Of a stretch of DNA of 64,000 bases, positions 26,147 through 34,500 are shown one piece after another (within the stretch, counting starts at the first letter, position 1; each line of letters starts with the position of its first letter). Location of the stretch: assembly GCA_913061095.1 (NCBI GenBank), contig CAJXVM010000008.1, positions 124,001-188,000 on the forward strand, written 5' to 3'. The position numbers and the translations under genes were made by a program. This DNA is from an uncultured Ignavibacteria bacterium (GTDB lineage: Bacteria > Bacteroidota > Ignavibacteria > SZUA-365). The notes below the pieces were generated by a model. It was not told where the DNA came from and made no database searches. It saw only the letters and a program-made list of their open reading frames with translations.

Positions 26147-27048
26147 GCGGACGTGCCGATATCACTGCGGGAGTGCTCAGCTTCAACCGCCTCGCAGACC
26201 TGCAACACACCGTCAGCTCCGTGCTCGCCATTGACGGACTCCGTCTGCTGGTGTTCGACAACGGCTCGACGGACGGTTCCGCGGAGTTCCTGCGGGATGC
26301 CGCCGCGGCGCATCCCGAACAGCTCCGCGTCATTCTTCGTGAGGAGAACATCGGCATCGCGGCACGGAATGAGATGTTCGCGGAGATCGATACGCCCTAC
26401 CTGCTCACCCTTGATGACGATTCCTGGCCACGTTCCGGTGAGGATGTCGACGCACTGCATGCCGCGATGGAGCGTGACGAATCCATCGCGTCCGTGTGCG
26501 CTTCGTGCATCCATCCGGAAACACATGTGGCCGAGACGATGGGAATCGAGCGCTTTGCGTCCGACGGTCCCCGTGACGGACTCTTCGACGTCGTGAACAT
26601 CGCCGCCGGTGGCACGCTGCTGCGCATGGAGGCGGTACGGCAGACCGACGGATACGGCGAAGAATTTTTCTGGGGACGCGAGGAGAACGATCTTGCGTTT
26701 CAGCTGCTGCTGCGCGGTTGGCGCGTGACCTTCCTTCCCGAGGCAGTGATCTGGCACAGCCTTTCGGGTACCGGACGCGATCCGTACCGCCGGCTGCAGA
26801 ACGTGACACGCAACAGTTTCTGGCTGCTGTGGAAATATTTCCCGCTTCCCGTCGCCCAGCCTGTCTCGGTCCTTTTCGCTGCGCGTCGGCTGCTGCCTGT
26901 CGTGCGGGACATCCGGCGTCTGCGTCCCGTCCTGCGCGGCATCGCGGCGGGATACGGCGGAATACGCGCCCGCCGGCAGTCCGAACGATTCTCGATCCGC
27001 CGCACTATCGCACTGCGTGGATGGTTCCTGAAGCTGCTCTATGAATAA
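26143..27048 (+). CDS. Glycosyltransferase family 2
   Basis: 301 residues. GT-A fold marks: an N-terminal strand with V-L-S-F-N-R, F-D-N-G-S-T-D-G-S, the metal/nucleotide-binding L-D-D-D at about residues 88-91, and the acceptor/catalytic region G-R-E-E-N-D-L-A-F-Q-L-L. It adds a sugar from a nucleotide donor to the growing lipid-linked unit at the cytoplasmic face of the inner membrane; donor and linkage are unknown. The C-terminal 60 residues are basic and amphipathic, fitting membrane association. Its end overlaps the next start by eight bases. Confidence 0.88.
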   Translation: MSGRADITAGVLSFNRLADLQHTVSSVLAIDGLRLLVFDNGSTDGSAEFLRDAAAAHPEQLRVILREENIGIAARNEMFAEIDTPYLLTLDDDSWPRSGEDVDALHAAMERDESIASVCASCIHPETHVAETMGIERFASDGPRDGLFDVVNIAAGGTLLRMEAVRQTDGYGEEFFWGREENDLAFQLLLRGWRVTFLPEAVIWHSLSGTGRDPYRRLQNVTRNSFWLLWKYFPLPVAQPVSVLFAARRLLPVVRDIRRLRPVLRGIAAGYGGIRARRQSERFSIRRTIALRGWFLKLLYE

Positions 27049-28234
27049 ACCGCTCAACATCCTGCAGATTTCACCGCGTCTGCCCTGGCCCCCCGAGGAC
27101 GGCGGCAGTATCGGCATATACAATATCACCCGTTTCGTCGCGCGGCGCGGTCACCGGGTGACATTCGTCTGCTTCGGCAATCCGTCTGCCGACCACGGCG
27201 ACATGGAAGAAATCTGTGATCTGCACGTCGTTGCCCACGACAACGGCAATCGTCCCCTCGACATGCTGCGGAATCTTTTCTCTTCCCTTCCATATACCGT
27301 CAGCAAATACCGCAGTGCGGCGATGACGGCGCAGCTGCGAACGCTGTGCTCTGACCATCATTTTGACATCGTGCACGTGGATCACGCGCATCTCGCCTGG
27401 TACGGCGAACTGCTGCAGCGTGAGTTCGGTCTGCCCTGGGTGCTGCGTGAGCATAATTACGAAAGCCGCATTCATGAGCGCTTCGCGGCACAGCACCGCC
27501 TGCCGCTTTTTTCTGGATATCTGCGGATGCAAGCCCGGCGCTGGGACGCCTACGAACGCGCTGCCCTGCAGCATCCCGACTGCATCGCCGCCATCACCCC
27601 GGAAGATGCGGACGTCATTCGCTCGGCCACCCGGCGTCCCGTACGCGTCCTTCCCGCCGGCGTGGACACTGACACGCTGATGCCGTTCGATCCTGCCGCA
27701 GCCGAGGAAGCGCATGTGCTGCTGCTCGGGTCCCTGAACTGGCTTCCGAATCGGGACGCCGCGCAGTGGTTCGTCGATGAGATCTGGCCCGCCGTGCGCG
27801 AGCGCGTTCCGCAGGCGCACTGTACGATCGCGGGATCGCATCCGTCCGCGTCGCTTCGCGCGCGTGCATCCGATCATCTCGCCGTCCCCGGATACGTCCG
27901 TGACCTGCCGGCACTGCTGGAACGGGCCACCGTCGTCGCCGTCCCGTTGCGTGTCGGCGGCGGAATGCGCATCAAGCTGCTCGAGTTCTTCGCGCGCGGC
28001 AAAGCCGTGGTATCCACCCGCATCGGCGCGGAAGGAAACAGCGCGGAGCACGACACCCATATCCTGCACGCCGACACGCCGGAGAATTTCGCCGACGCCA
28101 TCGCCCGCATCATCGCCGACGAATCCCTGCGCCGCAGCCTCGGTGCCGCCGCTCGAGAGCTCGTCGAACGCGATTACTCCTGGACCAGCGTCGCCGCCGC
28201 GTTTGAAACAATATACCGGGATCTCCAGCGTTGA
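27041..28234 (+). CDS. Glycosyltransferase family 4 (GT-B fold)
   Basis: 397 residues. The N-domain has P-P-E-D-G-G-S-I-G near the start, typical of GT4 acceptor-side loops. The C-domain holds L-L-G-S-L-N-W-L-P-N, then P-L-R-V-G-G-G-M-R-I-K-L-L-E-F-F-A, including the donor-binding Glu of the E-x7-E-type region, and a C-terminal helix. It should be a retaining transferase acting on the lipid-linked oligosaccharide in the cytoplasm. The specific sugar is not predictable. It overlaps the GT2 gene and is followed by a 128-base gap with a 9-bp tandem repeat. Confidence 0.88.
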   Translation: MNKPLNILQISPRLPWPPEDGGSIGIYNITRFVARRGHRVTFVCFGNPSADHGDMEEICDLHVVAHDNGNRPLDMLRNLFSSLPYTVSKYRSAAMTAQLRTLCSDHHFDIVHVDHAHLAWYGELLQREFGLPWVLREHNYESRIHERFAAQHRLPLFSGYLRMQARRWDAYERAALQHPDCIAAITPEDADVIRSATRRPVRVLPAGVDTDTLMPFDPAAAEEAHVLLLGSLNWLPNRDAAQWFVDEIWPAVRERVPQAHCTIAGSHPSASLRARASDHLAVPGYVRDLPALLERATVVAVPLRVGGGMRIKLLEFFARGKAVVSTRIGAEGNSAEHDTHILHADTPENFADAIARIIADESLRRSLGAAARELVERDYSWTSVAAAFETIYRDLQR

Positions 28235-28277
28235 TACACGAAACGGCACATCCATCGGATACACATCCCCGATCCTC

Positions 28278-28313
28278 TCGTTCCTATCGTTCCTCTCGTT
28301 CCTATCGTTCCTA
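28278..28313. repeat. Four-copy 9-bp tandem repeat
   Basis: TCGTTCCTA, TCGTTCCTC, TCGTTCCTA, TCGTTCCTA at 28278-28313, in the only non-coding gap of the cassette, 49 bases before the next start codon. Copy number could alter spacing between the GT4 and GT39-like genes; no function shown. Confidence 0.85.
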
Positions 28314-28362
28314 TCGACTTTGTATACACGAAATATCTGCATAGTTTTATCCCGATACATCC

Positions 28363-29685
28363 ATGCGCTCCAACGCCATCACATCCATCCCCGCTGTCCG
28401 CTTCTGGATCGCCATTCTGGCCGCCGGTCTCGTGCTGCGTATCGCGGCCGTGGCAGCCTTCGCCGACGTCGATCAGCCACCGCTGTATGAATACGGTGGC
28501 ATCGCGCGCTACCTGATCGACGGACAGGGCTACAGCCTCGTGTTTCCGGGACTGCATCAGGAGGTCGGCTTCAGCACGGATCTCCCTGAGGGGGCGACTC
28601 CCACGGCATTCACGCTGCCAGGACTCACACTGGTCATCGCGGGCGTGTTCGCCGTATTCGGTGACAATATCGCGGCCTACATCGTGCTCTTCATCCTCAA
28701 CATCATCGTCGGAATGCTCGCGGTGTACCTGATCGCGCGTGTTGCAGAGGAGCTGTACGGTATTTCGGTGGGACGATGGACAGCCGTGATCGCGACACTG
28801 TATCCCACCATCGCCGCGACCGTCGCGACCACCGGAGGCACGCCGTGGTATCACGCAACGATGGCCCTCACGATTCTCCTCGTCATTCGCGCGTCCCGCA
28901 CGGACGCCGGACTGCGCATGGCGGTACTCGCCGGCGCGTCAGCGGGACTCTGGGTGCTGTTCCGCAGCGAGGGGCTCGCCGCATCGGGTTTCCTCGGTCT
29001 CTGGATCTGGCAGCGTACCTCGTTCAAACGCGCGGCGGTATTCGGTATCGTGACCGTATTCGTTTTCCTGCCCTGGTCGCTGCGCAATACCATCGTCTTC
29101 GACCGCTTCATCCCGTTTTCCACCAACGTCTGGCTCAACGCGTGGCGCGGCAATCACGAGGGCACCACCGGCGGCGCGTTCACCACGGACGGACGGCCGA
29201 ACTGGTCGAACGCGGAGATCTTCGCGGAGATTTCCGCAGTGCCGCAGACTCGGGACCGTGAACTGCGCATCATGGAAATCTACCGTGAGCACACGCTGGA
29301 GTTCGTCAGCGAGCACCCCGGGCGGGTCGCCGTGCTGTATGCAAAAAAGCTGCTCATGTTTTTCACCCTCGAGATCTCCGATCCGCGGGTGCAATCGCCT
29401 ATTTTCTGGATACCGCATCTCGCGCTGATGCTCGGCGCCCTGGCGGGAGTCATCGTCCTGTGGCGACGCCGCGCGGTACTCTGGCCCATTCTCGCCATCA
29501 TCATTTCCAACGCCCTGGTCGTGTCCTTCCTCCACGTGGAGTCGCGGTATCAGCTCATCCTGTCCATTCTCTACGCGGTATTTTTCGTGGCGGCGCTCGA
29601 TGCCCTGCTCACACGTCTGCGCGGCGGACGAGGCCGTGCCGCGTCAGGAGCTTCCAGCATCGCATCAACGGAGGGACGCGCATGA
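28363..29685 (+). CDS. Polytopic glycosyltransferase, GT39/ArnT-like (GT-C)
   Basis: 440 residues with about ten hydrophobic helices. The first periplasmic loop has D-V-D-Q-P-P-L-Y-E-Y-G-G-I-A-R-Y, the acidic loop expected of GT-C enzymes such as ArnT/PMT and related dolichyl- or undecaprenyl-phosphate-sugar transferases. These transfer sugars from lipid-phosphate donors on the periplasmic side. Its acceptor here could be the polymer or a protein. There is no clear Shine-Dalgarno at ATG 28363. It ends in an ATGA overlap with the Wzi-like gene, so it belongs to the cassette despite the preceding gap. Confidence 0.75.
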   Translation: MRSNAITSIPAVRFWIAILAAGLVLRIAAVAAFADVDQPPLYEYGGIARYLIDGQGYSLVFPGLHQEVGFSTDLPEGATPTAFTLPGLTLVIAGVFAVFGDNIAAYIVLFILNIIVGMLAVYLIARVAEELYGISVGRWTAVIATLYPTIAATVATTGGTPWYHATMALTILLVIRASRTDAGLRMAVLAGASAGLWVLFRSEGLAASGFLGLWIWQRTSFKRAAVFGIVTVFVFLPWSLRNTIVFDRFIPFSTNVWLNAWRGNHEGTTGGAFTTDGRPNWSNAEIFAEISAVPQTRDRELRIMEIYREHTLEFVSEHPGRVAVLYAKKLLMFFTLEISDPRVQSPIFWIPHLALMLGALAGVIVLWRRRAVLWPILAIIISNALVVSFLHVESRYQLILSILYAVFFVAALDALLTRLRGGRGRAASGASSIASTEGRA

Positions 29686-31346
29686 CCTTTCTGCGATACG
29701 GCATTCTGCTGATTGTTTTCTGCGTCGCGCTTCTTCCCCGGCAGGCGGCGGCGCAGGCGGAGCACGTCCCCGTCGATCATCCGGTGTATCAGTTCCTCAA
29801 CCGCATGCACGTGCGCGGCACCGTGGAGGGATATTCGCGCAGCAGCCTCCCGCTGGAGCGCAAACAGGTAACCGGACTGCTGCGCCTGCTGGATTCCAGT
29901 GCGACCGGACTTTCAGGAGTGGAGCGCGATCTGCAGGCGCGCTTCCGCGATGAGTTCGTGGCGGAGGCGGACGGCACGCAGCAGCCCGCCGTCCTTTTCG
30001 AAACGCCGCCGGCGGAGCTCCCCGCCGCCACCTTGAGCGACCGGGAAAAATTCCTCTATCGCTGGCGATCCGATGACCGGCAGAGCAGCTTTTACATGGA
30101 GCTGCTCGGGTCGCTGGAATACCGTACCCGTCTCGCGGAAGACGGTGATGCCAATGTCACGGTGGGACAGATCGGCGGACGTTTCCGCGGCACGCTGGGC
30201 GGGATATTCGGATATCAGCTCGCCGCCACCAACGGCACCACTGCGGGCAACCGCTCGCTGGCGCTGACCGATCCGCAGCTGCGGCGGAGTTTCACCTACG
30301 GGAAGCTCGATAATCCGTTCTTCGACTTCGCCGAGGCAGTTGTGTCGGGCACATGGGCATGGGGATCGGCCTCGCTCGGAAAGGAGAAGCGGCTGTCAGG
30401 CACCGGACACTCCAACCGCGCCGTGCTCAGCACGAACGCACAGCCCTTCGACGCGCTGACACTGTCGCTGCATGCGGGAGACGTGCGTTTCTCCTTCCTG
30501 CACGGCAGCCTGCTTTCCGAACTCGAGATGCTCGAGGGCGGCCGCCCCTACTACGACGCGAAATACATCGCCACGCATCGTCTCGAGGCCGACCTCTTCG
30601 GTGCCCTGCGGCTCGGCGTGTTTGAGAGCGTGATCTACTCGGGACGGCAGATCGACCTCGCGTACCTGAATCCCGTGAATTTTTACAAGTCCGCCGAACA
30701 CGCCGGCGGCGACCGCGACAATCCCCTGCTGGGCTTCGAACTCTCCTCCCTCGGTATCGGCGGACTCGAGCTCTACGGCAGCTGGCTGCTCGACGACGTG
30801 GACTTCAGCCGCATCGGGGATTCGTGGTGGGGCAACAAATTCGTCTTTCAGGCGGGCGCGACATCCACGCACATCGTCAATACCGATTTCACCGTGGAAT
30901 ACACGCGCATCAATCCCTACGTGTACACGCATCGTCTCGAAGGCAATCAGTACACGCACAATCGTGACGTGCTCGGGCTGGAGATCCCGCCGAACAGTGA
31001 CGAACTCTACGCGAGCGTGCGGCACTGGCTGAGCGCCGAGCTCTGGGTCGAGCTGGAGTACCGGCATCGCCGCCACGGACGCAATGAGCTCGACGCGGAG
31101 GGCAATGTGATTGTCAATCACGGCGGGGATGTATACGAGTCACTCGATTACGTGCGGGATTCGGATATCGCGCCGTTTCTCGACGGTCCGCGCGACACCG
31201 TGGATCTTCTTACACTGCTGCTGAGGTGGGAACCGTGGCGGAATATCATTTTCGCGGGGCAGTACCGGTATCGGGACCGGCGCTCGGAGATCGACGGGGA
31301 TCGGGCGGATCACTACATCTCTTTCGGGATGTGGATTGAATATTGA
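29682..31346 (+). CDS. Wzi-type capsule-assembly outer-membrane protein
   Basis: 554 residues from ATG 29682, which overlaps the previous stop as ATGA; a signal peptide follows (MTFLRYGILLIVFCVALLPRQAAA). The N-terminal region (V-P-V-D-H-P-V-Y-Q-F-L-N-R-M-H-V-R-G) and the succession of amphipathic strands ending in Y-I-S-F-G-M-W-I-E-Y fit the 'capsule assembly Wzi' family. Members are outer-membrane barrels that help retain or attach exported polysaccharide at the surface. As last gene of the cassette it suggests the product is cell-associated rather than released. Confidence 0.8.
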   Translation: MTFLRYGILLIVFCVALLPRQAAAQAEHVPVDHPVYQFLNRMHVRGTVEGYSRSSLPLERKQVTGLLRLLDSSATGLSGVERDLQARFRDEFVAEADGTQQPAVLFETPPAELPAATLSDREKFLYRWRSDDRQSSFYMELLGSLEYRTRLAEDGDANVTVGQIGGRFRGTLGGIFGYQLAATNGTTAGNRSLALTDPQLRRSFTYGKLDNPFFDFAEAVVSGTWAWGSASLGKEKRLSGTGHSNRAVLSTNAQPFDALTLSLHAGDVRFSFLHGSLLSELEMLEGGRPYYDAKYIATHRLEADLFGALRLGVFESVIYSGRQIDLAYLNPVNFYKSAEHAGGDRDNPLLGFELSSLGIGGLELYGSWLLDDVDFSRIGDSWWGNKFVFQAGATSTHIVNTDFTVEYTRINPYVYTHRLEGNQYTHNRDVLGLEIPPNSDELYASVRHWLSAELWVELEYRHRRHGRNELDAEGNVIVNHGGDVYESLDYVRDSDIAPFLDGPRDTVDLLTLLLRWEPWRNIIFAGQYRYRDRRSEIDGDRADHYISFGMWIEY

Positions 31347-31469
31347 ATGTCCGATTGCGATATCCAGAGACGCCCGCCATCCTGCACCTACCTCTGCAAC
31401 CTCCAATGCGAAGCCCCATGCGCATGGGGACCATGCTGCCATGGTAGCCAGATAGTCCAAGACAACAAC

Positions 31470-31512
31470 AGGGCGGATGCTGTTGAAGCATCCGCCCTGC
31501 CGGGTTTTGTTC
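31470..31512. terminator. Bidirectional stem-loop terminator between convergent genes
   Basis: A perfect 12-base-pair stem, AGGGCGGATGCT (31470-31481) with AGCATCCGCCCT (31487-31498), and a five-base loop. On (+) it is followed by GCCGGGTTTTGTT. It lies between the end of the polysaccharide cassette (31346) and the end of the SprB-repeat adhesin (31549, -). Confidence 0.8.
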
Positions 31513-31548
31513 CTTTCGATTGAGGAAAAACCTGCGACCGGTTTCCGG

Positions 31549-34500
31549 TTACTTGAGCAGCAGCATCAGCCGCTCCTTGACGAACTCGCGGTTGCTGACG
31601 CGCGAGGTGGCATGGATTCGGTAGATGTAGCTGCCGGAAGCGACCTTGCTTCCATGTGTGTTCGCAGTGGCATTCCACACGGCACTGTGCATGCCGGCCG
31701 GAACCTCCGTGTCGACGAGCGTCGTGATGGTCTTTCCGAGCGTGTTGATAATGCTCAGGCGGACATGGCTCGCCTCCGGCACGAAGTACTGGATGGTCGT
31801 GGTCGGATTGAACGGGTTGGGGTAGTTTTCATAGAGTGCGTATTCAGATCCCGTCACCGAGGGTTCACCGCCCTGCTCCGCAGAACCCTTCGAGAAGATG
31901 TTCAGCGTGCAGAAGGCCTCGCAGGCGGCGTTGTTCGGATCGTTGGGATCCCAGTTCGCATCGCGCACCTGCAGCGTAATGGTGCCGTTGTAATTGCACG
32001 GGATGTCGAACATCGGTCCCATGTGCTGTGACGGCATCCAGAGGTACGAGTATGGCGGGGTGCCGCCACTCACCGTCGCCGACACCGTGCGGATACCGTT
32101 GATGCATGGCGATACGTTGCACACCACGTTGAGCGGTGGTGGTTCGGGAACGTGGATGGTCACCGTATCCGTGCAGTTGTTCGCATCGGTCACGATGAAC
32201 GTGTACGTACCCGCCTTGTAGGTGAACGTTCCGACACCGCTGTACGGGGGCGTGCCGCCCCACGCCGACACGGTAATGTCGGAGAACCCTCCATGACAGA
32301 GAACTGGCGTCGCGGCTGCGGTCGCATAGACCGGCGGCGGAGAGGCGATCGTTGCCTGGACGGTATCCGCGCATCCGTTGGCATCGGTCACGATAAACGT
32401 ATACGTGCCGGCCAGACGCTTGAAATCGCCCGTGCCCGAATACGGCGTCGTACCACCGATCGCCGTGATTCTGATGACCGCGCTGTCGCGTCCGCAGCTG
32501 ACGGACGGCGCATTCGCGTTCGCCTTCAGCTCGGGCGGTTCGGTAATTGTGATCGTCGTGCTGGCGTTGCAGCCCCTGGAGTCAGTGACAACATAGGTGT
32601 GTGTGCCCGCCAGTGCGGTGAACGTCCCGGTACCGGTGTACGGCGGTGTACCACCCGTTGCCGTGACCGTAACGGTGGAGAGATCTCCGTGACAGAGAAT
32701 CGGCGTCGCGATGGCCGCAACGAAGAGCGGCGGCGGATCGTCGAGTGTGATCGATACCGAGTCCTTGCAGCCGTTGCCGTCCGTGACGACGAAGGTATGC
32801 GTGCCCGGACCACGGGTGAAGCTTCCGACACCGTTGTAGGGCGGCGTGCCGCCGGACGCGGTGACGGTGATCGTTGTGGTTCCGCCATTACATGCGATGG
32901 GTGCAGCGGTAATCGATGCCACGAGATCGGGCGGCTCGGTGATCGTCACCTCGACCGTATCGGTGCAATTGTTCGCATCGGACACGACAAAGGTGTACGT
33001 ACCAGCGCCCTTGTAGAAGATGCCGACACCGGAATACGGCGGCGTACCGCCCCAGCCGCTGACTGTGATCGTGGAAAGATCACCATGGCAAAGAATGGGA
33101 GTGGCGTTTGCTGCCGCGTAAATTGGCGGCGGTCCCGTGACCGTCACCTGCACCGAGTCCTTGCAGCCGTTCGCATCCTCGACGGTAAACGAATGCGTGC
33201 CCAGGGTACGGCGGAAGGTACCGGTACCGGTGTACGGAGAGGTACCGCCGGAGGCCGAGACCGTAACCGTCGCGGTGTCCCGACCGCAGGTCAGCGTTGT
33301 TGCATTGGCCGTCAGTGTCAGGAGTGGCGGTTCCGTGATGGTGATGCTCACCGACTCCGAGCAGCCGTTGGCGTCCGTGACGGTAAAGGTGTACGAACCG
33401 GCAGGTTTCAGGAATACGCCATCCCCGGCGTACGGCGGAGTGCCGCCCGAGGCCGTGATGGTCACCGTGGAGCTGCCGCCGTTGCAGAGAATCGGCGTCG
33501 CCGTGATACCGACGATCAGCGTCGGCGGCTCGGTGACCGTCACTTTGACCGTATCAGTACAGCCGTTGTCATCCGTGACCATGTAGGTGTAGGTACCTGC
33601 GCCGACCTGGAACGTCCCGGTTCCGGTGTATGGCAGTGTGCCGCCGATGGCCGATACGGTGATCGTTGTGGTTCCGCCATTACAGGGAATTGGCGGGACG
33701 TTTGCAGATGCCACAAGTTTCGGCGGTTCCGTGATCGTCACCGACGCTATGGCCGTGCAGTTGTTGGCATCGGTGACCACGAAATTATAGGTACCCGGAC
33801 CGCGCGTATAGGTCGTCACACCCGTATACGGTGGTGTTCCGCCGGTGGCGGTCACGGTCACCGTGGAGCTGCCGCCGTTGCAGAGAATCGGCGTCGCGCT
33901 TGCACTTGCGGTCAGCGCCTGCGACGGCTGTGTCAGCGTGACGCTTGTCGAAGCCTGACAGCCGTTCGCATCCGTCACCGTGAATGTGTGCGTACCGGCT
34001 GTTTTCGAGAACGTGCCCGTGCCCGTATACGGCGGGGTGCCACCGGTGGCGGTCACGGTGACGGTTCCCGTACCGCCGTAGCAGTCGATCTGGGACGAAA
34101 CCGCCGCACTGATACTGACGGCGGATGACGGCTCGGTCAGCGTCACTGTCGTGGTTGTCGTGCAGTTGTTGGCGTCCGTGACCGTAAACGTGTAGGTTCC
34201 GGCACTCTTCGTAAACGTGCCCGTTCCGCTGTACGGCGGCGTGCCGCCGGAAGCGGTCACGGTCACCGTGCCGGTGCCGCCATAACACATGATCGGCGAT
34301 GTCACCGTGGCGGAAGCGGTCAGCGCGTTCGCCGGCTGCGTGATCGTCAATGTGGTCGACTCCATGCAGCCATTGGCGTCGGTGACCGTGAAAGTGTACG
34401 TACCGGCGCTCTTCGTGAATGTTCCCGTTCCCGCGTAGGGTGGTGTGCCGCCGGTGGCGGAGACGGTAACCGTCGCTGTGCCGCCGTAGCAGTCGATCGC

